The notes below the pieces were generated by a model, which had not been told where the DNA came from, did no database searches, and saw only the letters and a program-made list of their open reading frames with translations. 64,000 nucleotides of DNA, from contig NZ_KI421507.1 in the NCBI RefSeq assembly GCF_000473205.1, forward strand, positions 469,934 through 533,933, in the 5' to 3' direction. The position numbers and the translations under genes are program-made. This stretch comes from Pseudophaeobacter arcticus DSM 23566. Lineage in GTDB: Bacteria; Pseudomonadota; Alphaproteobacteria; Rhodobacterales; Rhodobacteraceae. This document shows, piece after piece, positions 26,959-35,045 of the stretch. Every line of letters starts with the position of its first letter. Positions within the stretch are counted from its first letter, which is position 1.

Positions 26959-28194
26959 ATGGATATGAATTTTGGCATGCGGGCAGAGAACCGCCAGCTG
27001 TTGGAGCGGGTTGCCACCATGGTGCGCGACGAGATCATGCCGCTGGAAGCGGAATATCAGGCCGAGATCGGCAAAGGTGACCGCTGGCAATATACGCCGC
27101 GCCAGGCTGAAATCCTCGAAGGGCTGAAAGCCAAGGCCAAATCAGAGGGCCTGTGGAACTTCTGGCTCACCGACAGTGACAAGGGCTTTGGGCTCTCCAC
27201 CGTGGAATACGCCTATTTTGCCGAGGAAATGGGCAAGACCCCGCTGGGCGCCGAGGTGTTCAACTGCGCCGCGCCGGATACCGGCAATATGGAAGTCTTT
27301 GAGCGCTATGGCACTGAGGCAATGAAACAGCAGTGGCTGGCCCCGCTTCTGGAGGGCAAGATCCGCTCTGCCTATCTGATGACCGAACCCGATGTGGCCT
27401 CCTCTGATGCCACCAATGTGTCGATGGCCTGTGTGCGTGACGGCGATGATTATGTGCTGAACGGCGAAAAATGGTGGGCCTCCGGGGCGGGCGATCCGCG
27501 CTGCAAGGTCTATATCGTTATGGTGAAAACCGGTGGTGAAGAGCAGCCCAAGCACCAGCGTCAGTCGATGATCGTGGTGCCCGCAGATACGCCGGGTATC
27601 GAAGTGCTGCGCCCGATGGAGGTCTACGGCCACGATGATGCGCCCCATGGCCATATGCATATCCGCTTCACCAATGTGCGGGTGCCTGCCAATAGTATCC
27701 TGCTGGGCGAAGGCCGCGGCTTTGAAATCGCCCAGGGGCGGCTTGGGCCTGGACGGATCCACCACTGTATGCGCGCCATCGGTCAGGCCGAAAGCGCGCT
27801 GGAGCAGATGTGTAAACGCTCGCTGCAACGCGAAGCCTTTGGCAAGAAGCTGGCCCATCTGGGCGCCAATTACGATATCGTTGCGGAATGCCGCATGGAG
27901 ATCGAAATGGCGCGTCTGCTCTGCCTCAAGGCCGCCTGGTACATGGATCAGGGCGATGGCCGTGCCGCCGCGCCCTGGATCAGCCAGATCAAGGTGGTGG
28001 CACCACGGGTGGCGCTGAAAGTCATTGATGAGGCGGTGCAGATGTTTGGCGGCCAGGGCGTCAGCCAGGATACCCCGCTGGCAACAGCCTGGACCCATGT
28101 GCGCACCCTGCGTCTGGCCGATGGACCAGATGCGGTGCATCGTCGCCAGGTGGCACGGGTTGAGCTGAAGAAATACACCCAGGAAAAGGTCTGA
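26959..28194 (+). CDS. Acyl-CoA dehydrogenase
   Basis: A 411-residue flavoprotein of the acyl-CoA dehydrogenase family, ACAD10/11-like in style. Helical N-terminal domain, middle beta domain with YLMTEPDVASSDATN and WWASGAGDPRCK, and C-terminal four-helix domain with RLGPGRIHHCMR, REAFGK and QMFGGQGVSQDTPLA. The start at 26959 has GGAGGAGAA upstream. It is three bases from the thioesterase gene that follows, so the pair is probably co-transcribed and acts on an acyl-CoA intermediate that is not identifiable here. Confidence 0.9.
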   Translation: MDMNFGMRAENRQLLERVATMVRDEIMPLEAEYQAEIGKGDRWQYTPRQAEILEGLKAKAKSEGLWNFWLTDSDKGFGLSTVEYAYFAEEMGKTPLGAEVFNCAAPDTGNMEVFERYGTEAMKQQWLAPLLEGKIRSAYLMTEPDVASSDATNVSMACVRDGDDYVLNGEKWWASGAGDPRCKVYIVMVKTGGEEQPKHQRQSMIVVPADTPGIEVLRPMEVYGHDDAPHGHMHIRFTNVRVPANSILLGEGRGFEIAQGRLGPGRIHHCMRAIGQAESALEQMCKRSLQREAFGKKLAHLGANYDIVAECRMEIEMARLLCLKAAWYMDQGDGRAAAPWISQIKVVAPRVALKVIDEAVQMFGGQGVSQDTPLATAWTHVRTLRLADGPDAVHRRQVARVELKKYTQEKV

Positions 28195-28197
28195 GGC

Positions 28198-29004
28198 ATG
28201 ACCTCCAGGGCTCTCGCGGCGGCACCGTTCTTCTCGCAAAACTCCGATGGTGTTTTTGTGGGCAACGACCCGGCACGCGGGCCCTGGTCTGCCGATCACT
28301 GTCATGCCGGGCCGGTCACCGGCCTGGCGGTTCGCGCCGCCGAGATCGAGGTCGGCGCCGATAAGATGCTCTGTCGGTTGACGCTGGATATTCTGCGCCC
28401 GCTGCCGCTGGCGGGGCTGCGGGTTGCGGCTGAAACCACGCGGCACAGCCGCACATTGGCCACCACGCAGATCACCGTGCATGATCTCGACAACCGCCTG
28501 TGCGCGCTGGGCACCTCGATGCATCTGGTACGCAAGGATCTGGGCCCGGTGCCAACCGCGCCGGTGGTGCCGCTGAACCGCGCCGAGGCTGTAGCGGGGC
28601 AGTTTTCCATTGGGGCGGGTCTGCATGACAAACCCTATTTTGGCGAATTTCTGGATGTGGCCTATCCACCGGAGTTTGGCCTGCAGCCAGGGCCAAAGAC
28701 GCTTTGGATGCGCACCACCACCCTGCTGGAAGGGGAGGAACAATCGCCAATTCAGTCCCTCTGCGCGCTGGCCGACTGCGGCAATGGCATTTCCTGGAAT
28801 GCGGCCCCCAGCGCGATGGGTTTCATGAATACCGATCTCACCCTCAATGTGCACCGCGAGCCCATTGGCGACTGGCATGCCTCAGAATCGATTTCTCATT
28901 GGCACAGTACCGGCATTGGCATGTCCCAATCGGTTCTGCAGGACGAACAAGGCCCGGTGGCCACGGCCCTGCAAACACTGGTTCTGCATCCGCCCAAAGC
29001 CTGA
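28198..29004 (+). CDS. TesB-like acyl-CoA thioesterase family protein
   Basis: A 268-residue protein that looks like a double hotdog fold of the TesB-like group. The N-terminal half has the short sheet LTLDILRPLPLAGLRV and the C-terminal half MGFMNTDLTLNVHREPIGDW followed by TGIGMSQSVLQDEQG, where the family keeps its D/S/Q catalytic elements. It begins four bases after the acyl-CoA dehydrogenase stop, which supports a shared role in acyl-CoA turnover. Its 3' end converges with truA across a tandem repeat. Confidence 0.8.
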   Translation: MTSRALAAAPFFSQNSDGVFVGNDPARGPWSADHCHAGPVTGLAVRAAEIEVGADKMLCRLTLDILRPLPLAGLRVAAETTRHSRTLATTQITVHDLDNRLCALGTSMHLVRKDLGPVPTAPVVPLNRAEAVAGQFSIGAGLHDKPYFGEFLDVAYPPEFGLQPGPKTLWMRTTTLLEGEEQSPIQSLCALADCGNGISWNAAPSAMGFMNTDLTLNVHREPIGDWHASESISHWHSTGIGMSQSVLQDEQGPVATALQTLVLHPPKA

Positions 29005-29053
29005 ATTCAGGGCCTGCCTTGCACATCGCGCAGTCAAACGCGACCGGATTGCG

Positions 29054-29136
29054 CTGTCAGGAATGGCCTGTCAGGAACGCCCTGTCAGGAATGGCCTGTC
29101 AGGAACGCCCTGTAAGGATTGCCTGTCAGGCTTGGC
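29054..29136. repeat. 28-base perfect tandem duplication plus decayed units
   Basis: A 28-base unit (two 14-base halves beginning CTGTCAGGAATGGC and CTGTCAGGAACGCC) occurs twice without change at 29054-29081 and 29082-29109. A 13-base and a 14-base variant then run to 29136. The last units overlap the truA stop codon region (29126-29136), so the array reaches into the coding end. Confidence 0.9.
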
Positions 29137-29902
29137 TGGCAAAGGGATCTTCGGGGTAGCCAACCCGCGCCAGATACAGCCCATGGCCCGGGCAGACCGG
29201 GCCACAGGCGGCGCGGTCACAGGCTTCCAGTGCGGATTTTACATCCTGCGGCTCCCAGGCCCCGGCGCCAACACGTTCCAATGTGCCGACAAAGCTGCGC
29301 ACCTGATTGTGCAAAAAGCTGCGCGCCCGCACGTGGAAATGCACTTCGGGGCCAGACAGCCCCATGACCCGCTCGATGCGCAGCTCATCCAGGGTTTTCT
29401 GCGGGCTTTGCGCCTGACAGATCGACGAGCGGAAGGTGGTAAAATCATGATTGCCAAGCAGGTGGTTGGCGGCCTGCTGCATTGCGTCGACATCCAGGTC
29501 ATTGTTGACCTGCCAGACCTGGCCCGCGTCATGGGTGGCGGGCGCCCGGCGGATCAGGATGCGAAACAGATACTGCCGCTCGATGGCGGAAAACCTTGCA
29601 TGCCACTCCGGGTCGACCTCGGCGCAGTCCACAATGGCCACCGGCGCGGGCTTCAGGTGAAAATTCAGCGCCTCCGTCAGGCGAAAGGGCGTCCAGGATT
29701 TTTGCAGATCACAATGGGCCACCTGTCCCAGCCCGTGCACGCCGGTATCCGTGCGGCCTGCCGCGGCAATGGTATGGGGGCCGGGCTCCAGCCGGGCAAG
29801 CGCATCCTCGATCGCCCCCTGCACCGAGGGCTGATCTTTCTGCCGCTGCCATCCGGCAAAGGGCTTTCCGTGGTATTCAACTTTGAGAGCAAAACGAGCC
29901 AT
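29126..29902 (-). CDS. truA: tRNA pseudouridine(38-40) synthase
   Basis: TruA isomerises uridines 38-40 of tRNA anticodon arms. The 258-residue protein has the start [19 protein letters not shown], the catalytic aspartate in [11 protein letters not shown] (D52) and the C-terminal [13 protein letters not shown]. The ATG at 29902 is preferred because the family starts there; an in-frame extension to 29950 has no homologous look. Its last four codons lie in the tandem CTGTCAGG repeat, so the C terminus ASQA may have been shaped by repeat expansion. Confidence 0.94.
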   Translation of the reverse strand: MARFALKVEYHGKPFAGWQRQKDQPSVQGAIEDALARLEPGPHTIAAAGRTDTGVHGLGQVAHCDLQKSWTPFRLTEALNFHLKPAPVAIVDCAEVDPEWHARFSAIERQYLFRILIRRAPATHDAGQVWQVNNDLDVDAMQQAANHLLGNHDFTTFRSSICQAQSPQKTLDELRIERVMGLSGPEVHFHVRARSFLHNQVRSFVGTLERVGAGAWEPQDVKSALEACDRAACGPVCPGHGLYLARVGYPEDPFASQA

Positions 29903-30002
29903 GAGCGGGCAAGTAACCCGGCAACAGGGCTGAGGCAAGTGTTCAGGCACACTGGAATCCCCACCACGGCCTGCCTATCTTGAGCCAAGCAAACAACAGC
30001 AG

Positions 30003-31427
30003 GTGAGCCGGGTGGTATTATCGACATTGACCGAGGGTGCGGTGCGCGGGCTGGACAGTCTTGGCAGCAATCTCTCCTCGCGGTTCTTTGAACCGACGCT
30101 CAGGCTTGGCGTCACGGGGCTGGCGCGGGCGGGCAAGACGGTCTTTATCACCTCGCTGGTGGCCAACATGCTGAACCGGGGCCGTATGCTGCAACTCAAT
30201 GCGGCGCGCATGGGCCGCATCGACAGCGCCTATCTGCAGCCTCAGCCCGACGATACCGTGCCGCGTTTTGCCTACGAGGACCATCTGGCGGCGCTGACCG
30301 GCCCGCAGCCCTCCTGGCCTGCCAGCACCCGCGCCGTGTCTGAATTGCGCCTCAGCCTCACCCTGCGTCCCTCGGGGCTGTTGTCCGGCTTTCAGGGGCC
30401 GCGCCGGTTGCATCTGGATATCGTCGACTACCCCGGCGAATGGCTGCTCGACCTGGCGCTTTTGGATAAATCTTATGCCCAGTGGTCCGCCGAGGTGCTG
30501 GACCGGCTGCCCGCCCGCGAGATGGCGGCTGATTTCCTGCAAGCCCTGACCACGGTTGCGGCGGATGCCCCCCATGATGAACCTCAGGCGCAGCGGCTGG
30601 CGATGGAATTCACCCGCTACCTGCACGCGGCGCGCCAGGCCGGGTTTTACGATTGCTCGCCGGGGCGCTTTTTGCTGCCCGGCGATCTGGAGGGCTCCCC
30701 GGTGCTGACCTTTGGCCCTTTGCCGCCACAAGAGACCGCGCCGCGCCGTAGCCTGTGGCGCGAGATGGAGCGCCGCTACGAGGCTTATAAATCCAAGGTG
30801 GTACAGCCGTTTTTCCGCGATCATTTCACCCGTATTGACCGTCAGGTGGTTTTGGTGGATGTGCTCAGCGCCATTCACTCCGGGCCGCAGGCGGTCGAGG
30901 ATCTGCGTCTGGCCATGGGCGATGTGCTGGCGGCCTTTCGCCCCGGCCGCAACGGGTTCCTGACCTCGCTGCTGCGCGGCAAGCGGGTTGAGAAAATCCT
31001 CTTTGCCGCCACCAAGGCCGACCATTTGCACCACCTGCAACACCCACAGATGACCGCCATCATCGAGGCTCTGACCCGCGATGCACGCGACCGGGCGCAG
31101 TTTGCCGGGGCCGAAACAGCGGCGCTGGCGCTGGCCTCGCTGCGGGCCACCACCGAAGAAATGCGCCCCCACAATGGGGCAGAGCTGGCCTGCGTGCGCG
31201 GGCGGCTGTTGGAGACCGGCAAACAGGCGGCCTTTTACCCCGGTGCCCTGCCGACGGATCCTGCACAGCTGCTGTCACCGGCGCGTCAGGGGGCGCGGCA
31301 TTGGCTGGACGGCGACTATCAGGCGATGCAGTTTGCCCCGGCGGCGCTTAGCCTGAAGCCGGGGGACGGGCCGCCCCATATCCGGCTGGACCGGGCCGCC
31401 GAATTCCTGATCGGAGACGCTCTGTGA
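30003..31427 (+). CDS. YcjX-family GTPase-like protein (DUF463)
   Basis: A 474-residue YcjX homologue. A P-loop GVTGLARAGKTVF (about 36-48) and the segment DIVDYPGEW (switch-like) mark the nucleotide-binding half; LFAATKADHL matches the family's NKxD-like word. In enterobacteria ycjX is a stress gene paired with ycjF; the function is unclear. The start is a GTG at 30003. The stop overlaps the next gene as GTGA, and ycjF follows one gene later, so the three form one tight operon. Confidence 0.88.
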   Translation: MSRVVLSTLTEGAVRGLDSLGSNLSSRFFEPTLRLGVTGLARAGKTVFITSLVANMLNRGRMLQLNAARMGRIDSAYLQPQPDDTVPRFAYEDHLAALTGPQPSWPASTRAVSELRLSLTLRPSGLLSGFQGPRRLHLDIVDYPGEWLLDLALLDKSYAQWSAEVLDRLPAREMAADFLQALTTVAADAPHDEPQAQRLAMEFTRYLHAARQAGFYDCSPGRFLLPGDLEGSPVLTFGPLPPQETAPRRSLWREMERRYEAYKSKVVQPFFRDHFTRIDRQVVLVDVLSAIHSGPQAVEDLRLAMGDVLAAFRPGRNGFLTSLLRGKRVEKILFAATKADHLHHLQHPQMTAIIEALTRDARDRAQFAGAETAALALASLRATTEEMRPHNGAELACVRGRLLETGKQAAFYPGALPTDPAQLLSPARQGARHWLDGDYQAMQFAPAALSLKPGDGPPHIRLDRAAEFLIGDAL

Positions 31428-31921
31428 ACAAGCCGCTCCCTGACAACGTCAGCCTGCGTCCGGCCTCGGCGCTGGATGCGGGCACCACGGGCTGGATCCT
31501 ACACCGTTTTGCGCTCTATACGCCCTGGATGCCGGTGCTGTACTCAGAGGCGGAAACGATTGGCTTTTGTAAGGCGATGATTGACTACGGCTGGGTCACG
31601 GTGGCCGAAAGAAATGGCCGGGTGATTGGCTTTATGGCCCGCGACGGGGCCGAGATCTGCAGCCTGTATCTGGCACCGGACGCCCGTGGGCAGGGGGTGG
31701 GCAAGGTTTTGTTGCGGCAGGCCAAAGCGGCGCAACCAGAGCTATGGCTGCGCACCCTTGTGGCCAATACCGGCGCCCGGCGCTTTTACCAGCGCGAAGG
31801 GTTCTGTGAAACCGACCGCACCGACGGAAGCGGGAATGACGAAGGCCTGCCAGATGTCCGCATGGCCTGGCAGGCGCAGCCCCACCCGCACGCCCCCCAA
31901 CAGCAGGAGCCACAGGGATGA
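31424..31921 (+). CDS. GNAT-family N-acetyltransferase
   Basis: A 165-residue GNAT protein. The acetyl-CoA loop is LAPDARGQGVGKVLLRQA (about residues 84-101) and the following strand and helix read LVANTGARRFYQREGF. The GTG start overlaps the ycjX stop (GTGA) and its own stop overlaps the ycjF ATG (ATGA). The gene is therefore sandwiched between two normally adjacent partners. The substrate is unknown; the proline/histidine/glutamine-rich C-terminal 20 residues are probably unstructured. Confidence 0.88.
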   Translation: MNKPLPDNVSLRPASALDAGTTGWILHRFALYTPWMPVLYSEAETIGFCKAMIDYGWVTVAERNGRVIGFMARDGAEICSLYLAPDARGQGVGKVLLRQAKAAQPELWLRTLVANTGARRFYQREGFCETDRTDGSGNDEGLPDVRMAWQAQPHPHAPQQQEPQG

Positions 31922-32937
31922 GCCAGAAACCGGTATTGTTTGATCTGGACCAGGATGACACCACCCAGACCCCGGATGTGGCTGCGGCCCCGCCGGTGCC
32001 TGACCCTTTGCTGAACCTGGCACAGGCGGCAGCTCCTGCCGCGATGGAGCAGGCGGCGCGTCTGGCGGCCCGACCTGCGTCACGGCTGAGCCGTTGGTTC
32101 TGGGGGCTGGTGCTGGGTTTGCTGGGCACTGTGGTGTCTCTGGCAGCCTGGGATTTTGCTGTTGGGCTGGTGGCGCGGATGCCGCTGCTGGGCTGGGCGG
32201 TCAGCGCCGGGCTGGTGCTGGTACTGGTACTGGCGCTGGTGATGCTGCTGCGCGAGCTGGCAGGGCTGGCCCGGTTGAAACGGGTTGATGGGCTGCGTCA
32301 GGGGGCGACCCTGGCCCATAGCGATCTTGCCGCTGCCAAGACACATGTCGCCAAGCTGGAGCGCTTTTATGCCGGACGCCCGGATATGGCCTGGCAATTG
32401 GCCCGGCTTGCGGAGCGTCAGGCGGAGGTGCTGGACGCCGATGCCCTGCTGATGCTGGCGGAAGAAGAGCTGCTGCTGCCGCTGGATGCCCGCGCCCTGC
32501 AAGAGGTCGAGGCCGCCGCCCGTCAGGTTGCCACGGTGACGGCGCTGGTGCCCTTGGCGCTGGCTGATGTCACCGTGGCGCTGCTGGCATCGGTGCGGAT
32601 GATCCGACAGGTGGCACAGATCTATGGCGGGCGCTCGGGGCTGTTCAGCTCCTGGCGGTTGACCCGCGCGGTGCTGGCCCATCTCGCCGCCACCGGAGCA
32701 GTGGCTGCGGGGGATGATATCCTGGAGTCGGTTCTGGGCGGCTCGGTCCTGTCCAAACTGTCGCGCCGTTTTGGCGAAGGGGTGGTCAATGGCGCCCTGT
32801 CGGCCCGCGTTGGCATCGCCGCGATGGAGGTCTGTCGCCCCTTACCCTTTTCTCCGGCGCACCGCCCGGCAACCCGTCGGGTGATCAAAGGCGCCCTGGC
32901 AGGGCTGTTTCGCCGCGAACAGGCCTCGAAAGCGTAA
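31918..32937 (+). CDS. YcjF-family inner-membrane protein (DUF697/TIGR01620)
   Basis: A 339-residue protein with a proline-rich cytoplasmic N terminus, two adjacent membrane segments (about residues 59-82 and 92-115) and a C-terminal helical domain. That domain has the family word MIRQVAQIYGGRSG and repeated small-residue helices that may also be membrane-associated. It is the usual partner of YcjX. The ATG overlaps the GNAT stop. It is the last gene of the three-gene operon; a 713-base non-coding block follows. Confidence 0.85.
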   Translation: MSQKPVLFDLDQDDTTQTPDVAAAPPVPDPLLNLAQAAAPAAMEQAARLAARPASRLSRWFWGLVLGLLGTVVSLAAWDFAVGLVARMPLLGWAVSAGLVLVLVLALVMLLRELAGLARLKRVDGLRQGATLAHSDLAAAKTHVAKLERFYAGRPDMAWQLARLAERQAEVLDADALLMLAEEELLLPLDARALQEVEAAARQVATVTALVPLALADVTVALLASVRMIRQVAQIYGGRSGLFSSWRLTRAVLAHLAATGAVAAGDDILESVLGGSVLSKLSRRFGEGVVNGALSARVGIAAMEVCRPLPFSPAHRPATRRVIKGALAGLFRREQASKA

Positions 32938-33650
32938 AAGCTTTGATAATCCCCCCCCCCGATCTTCGCAGTCAAAACAGGGGCAGAGGCCCGGCGGGAT
33001 GAGTTTCACTGCGAGAGCTGTTGATTTTAAATGGTTTCTTTCGGGTGTGCTTCGGCAGATTTGGCTGTGGCGGCTGTGCTCCACAGAGGTGGGTTTGGCC
33101 GCAAATGATTTCCATTTTTTGCTGCGACATCCCGTCCTGAAGCGCGGGTCCTGCAATACCAGATGCGCTTGCTTGCCGACCGCGATCGGAAAACCTCCTG
33201 TGGACCAACCTGTGCACAGATTGTGGGTAGCGGTGCGGGTTGTATGAACAAAGTATTAATTTCAATGCCTTTTGCCCCAGGCCTCAACTGGCGTCTGGGC
33301 AAGGAGCTGCTGTGGGTATCAGCAACAGCCGGGGCCTGTTGCTTTGCCGCCCTTTGCACTGGCGGCTTGGGCTTCAATGGGGCGCGAGGTCTGCGGCCCG
33401 TGCTGCGAGCTGGGGCAGGCTGCGGGCGAGCGATTGGCCTGCACCCCTCCTGTTTTCCACAGGTTGAGAAGAGTTACCCCCAGGCAGGGCGTATTTATTC
33501 ACAGGAGCTGCATCGGCGGGGAGGGTCTATCACGCCAGTTTTGCGCTTTTAAAGTTATCTTTGTTCAACTTTATTTGGCAGAATGGCATGAAAATTGATT
33601 GATAAATTGCTATTTACCCATCTTTTCCAGATTTGGCGTCAATCCTGGCC
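32938..33650. other. 713-base non-coding block with DnaA-box-like words and an AT-rich stretch
   Basis: No supported ORF. TTTTCCACA (33453-33461) and TTATTCACA (33495-33503) each differ from the DnaA box TTATCCACA by one base and point the same way. Looser matches are TGTGGACCA (33197) and the palindrome CTGTGCACAG (33208-33217). An AT-rich stretch follows at about 33548-33625. This could be a DnaA-regulated or origin-like region, or chance; the usual alphaproteobacterial origin neighbours (hemE, parAB, gidAB) are not here. Confidence 0.35.
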
Positions 33651-34130
33651 TTAGAATAGTTTTGGCGGCGCGTCCTTGGGTTGGCGCATGGCTACGATCC
33701 CGGTGCGAAAGCCCTCGCCGATGCGGTCCGCCAGGGTGCCCCATTGCAGCGCAATCGGCGCGGGCAGTTCAGCCCGCAGCACCTGGTGAAACAGCCCAAG
33801 CCACTGTGGGAAGTGATCCGCCTCAATCTCGGGGCGCGAGACATGCACCCGCATCGGGTTCCCGCTATAGCTCTTTTCGCGCAGGATCGCATTGCGCCAG
33901 AACCGGGCGATCTTGGCCTCGTGCGCGGGCCAGTCCGCGTCTGCCACATAGCGGGCAAAAATTGGTCCCAGCTCTGGATGCGCCCGGATGCGGATGTAGA
34001 ACAGGGTCACAACCCGGTCGATCTCTGATCCGGTGATGTCAAAGCGTTTCATCGGGTGATCGCCAGTCTGAGGGCCATCTGTCTGGGGGCCATCTGTCTG
34101 GAACGCGTCGGTCTGCAACTCGTCGGTCAT
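33651..34130 (-). CDS. Group III truncated haemoglobin
   Basis: A 159-residue single-domain globin of truncated group III. The core begins at about residue 27 (MKRFDITGSEIDRVVTLFY). The distal region is FYIRIRAHPELGPIF and the E-F segment WPAHEAKIARFWRNAIL. The proximal helix lies in ADHFPQWLGLFHQVL, with its histidines. The first 26 residues are a repetitive QTDGPQTDGPQTGDH tail encoded by a GCCATCTGTCTGG direct repeat, so the ATG at 34052 is a real alternative start. Likely roles are oxygen or nitric-oxide chemistry, as inferred from the family. Confidence 0.85.
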   Translation of the reverse strand: MTDELQTDAFQTDGPQTDGPQTGDHPMKRFDITGSEIDRVVTLFYIRIRAHPELGPIFARYVADADWPAHEAKIARFWRNAILREKSYSGNPMRVHVSRPEIEADHFPQWLGLFHQVLRAELPAPIALQWGTLADRIGEGFRTGIVAMRQPKDAPPKLF

Positions 34131-34287
34131 GGGGTGTCTCGCTTGGGTCTTTTGCGCAGCGATCTGTGCCGCTGCTGCCCCGACATATGGGTTTGAGCGG
34201 CTGATGGGTAGGGGCGGCGTTGATCTGTCGCAAGGCAAATGGGCTGGGATCCATTAGATGTAGAGGACCGAGCAGAAGGAGCCCGCC

Positions 34288-34530
34288 ATGGTTGATCACG
34301 GTCACAGCCCGCAGGAAATCAGTGACCGCATCGGAGGACCTCCGGGGCGGGGGGGGTTACGGGATGTGGTCTACGGGGCCATTGATGGATCTGTCACCAC
34401 CTTTGCTATTGGCGCCTTCAAAAGCCATTGGGTCCTGACGCCCTGGTGGCGCTCCGGGGCTGAGACCTTGGCAATTGGCGGCGCGGCAGCGGCGCTGGCC
34501 TATGGGGTGGGCCGCCTGTTTCAGGCCTGA
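34288..34530 (+). pseudogene. Internally deleted VIT1/CCC1-family transporter remnant
   Basis: An 80-residue frame with AAGGAG 7 bases before its ATG. Residues 1-41 match the N terminus of VIT1/CCC1-type iron/manganese transporters (HSPQEISDRIG, then LRDVVYGAIDGSVTTFAI). Residues 42-80 match the family's C terminus (GAFKSHWVLTPWWRSG, then ETLAIGGAAAALAYGVG). The middle, about 150 residues holding the other membrane helices and the cytosolic domain, is missing in frame. Both ends being so well kept suggests a recent deletion across the repeated FAI/FFAIGA coding words, or a retained mini-protein. Confidence 0.7.
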
Positions 34531-34870
34531 GGCGTGCCGGGAAGGACACTGCCCAAAGGTTTCGCGTGCGAAACGAATTAGGGGTCTGGTAACCTTGCCT
34601 CGGGCGCTCTTAATTCGGCGCGCGGCGGTGGGGGCTGGCCTGTTCAGGCCTGTCTGCAGAGGCGGGGCAATTACAGGCCTCGGCCGCGGAGCTGGATCAG
34701 GTGCAGCATCTGGCGATTGCGGTTGTGGCGCGTGATGCTCTTGTCAAAGTTAGACAGTTTGGCTTGTTCGGACAGATGCCGTGGCGGCCTGTTGCGCCCA
34801 TAGTCCGGCAAGATGACCCGTGACGGGATGGGGGCTTCGGCTGCGATACTCGGCGCGGGTACAACCCTGC

Positions 34871-34899
34871 TTTACCCCGGCTCATAGTCGTCCTATAAC
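34871..34899 (+). promoter_or_regulatory. Promoter of the ileS leader
   Basis: TTTACC (34871-34876) and TATAAC (34894-34899) are separated by 17 bases. The predicted +1, seven bases after the -10 hexamer, is 34906, which is the A of the leader-peptide ATG. Confidence 0.6.
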
Positions 34900-34905
34900 G
34901 CCTGC

Positions 34906-34956
34906 ATGTCCGATATCCTGGCCATCATTATTCGAATTATATCCCCGGCGCTCTGA
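34906..34956 (+). CDS. Isoleucine-rich leader peptide of ileS (candidate attenuator)
   Basis: A 16-codon ORF, MSDILAIIIRIISPAL, with six isoleucine codons (residues 4, 7, 8, 9, 11, 12), 89 bases upstream of the ileS start. Its ATG coincides with the predicted transcription start, so the RNA would be leaderless, as is known for trpL of Sinorhizobium. Directly after the isoleucine codons comes segment 1 (34944-34953), which pairs with segment 2 (34963-34973). Segment 2 can alternatively pair with segment 3 (34978-34981), and 3 with segment 4 (34993-34997). No strong T-run follows, so the output step is unclear. It is too short to be found by ORF callers. Confidence 0.65.
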   Translation: MSDILAIIIRIISPAL

Positions 34957-34997
34957 TCATATGAGACGCCGGGCAAAGGCGCTTGAGCCATCGCGCC
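34944..34997 (+). promoter_or_regulatory. Mutually exclusive stems between leader peptide and ileS
   Basis: Stem 1:2 is CCCGGCGCTC (34944-34953) with GAG-A-CGCCGGG (34963-34973), 10 pairs and one bulged A; the leader stop codon lies in its loop. Stem 3:4 is GGCGC (34978-34982) with GCGCC (34993-34997). Stem 2:3 is CGCC (34967-34970) with GGCG (34978-34981). A ribosome stalled at the isoleucine codons would cover segment 1 and favour 2:3 over 3:4. Upstream, 34531-34870 holds nothing else that I recognise. Confidence 0.5.
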
Positions 34998-35045
34998 GAA
35001 CCGAATATCCAGATTTCCGAACCGATTATCCAAAGGACGCCACCC

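Noticed and set aside
28847..29983. Plus-strand ORF across the thioesterase-truA boundary
   Set aside because: It runs out of frame through the thioesterase end and antisense through truA, so it is a shadow.
33244..33552. Plus-strand ORF starting MNKVLISMPFAPG
   Set aside because: No ribosome site, cysteine/glycine-rich unstructured sequence, and it spans DnaA-box-like words; more likely non-coding.
34531..35045. T-box riboswitch for ileS
   Set aside because: No AGGGTGG-like T-box core or specifier loop; the region instead shows a leader ORF with short alternative stems, and T-boxes are rare in proteobacteria.
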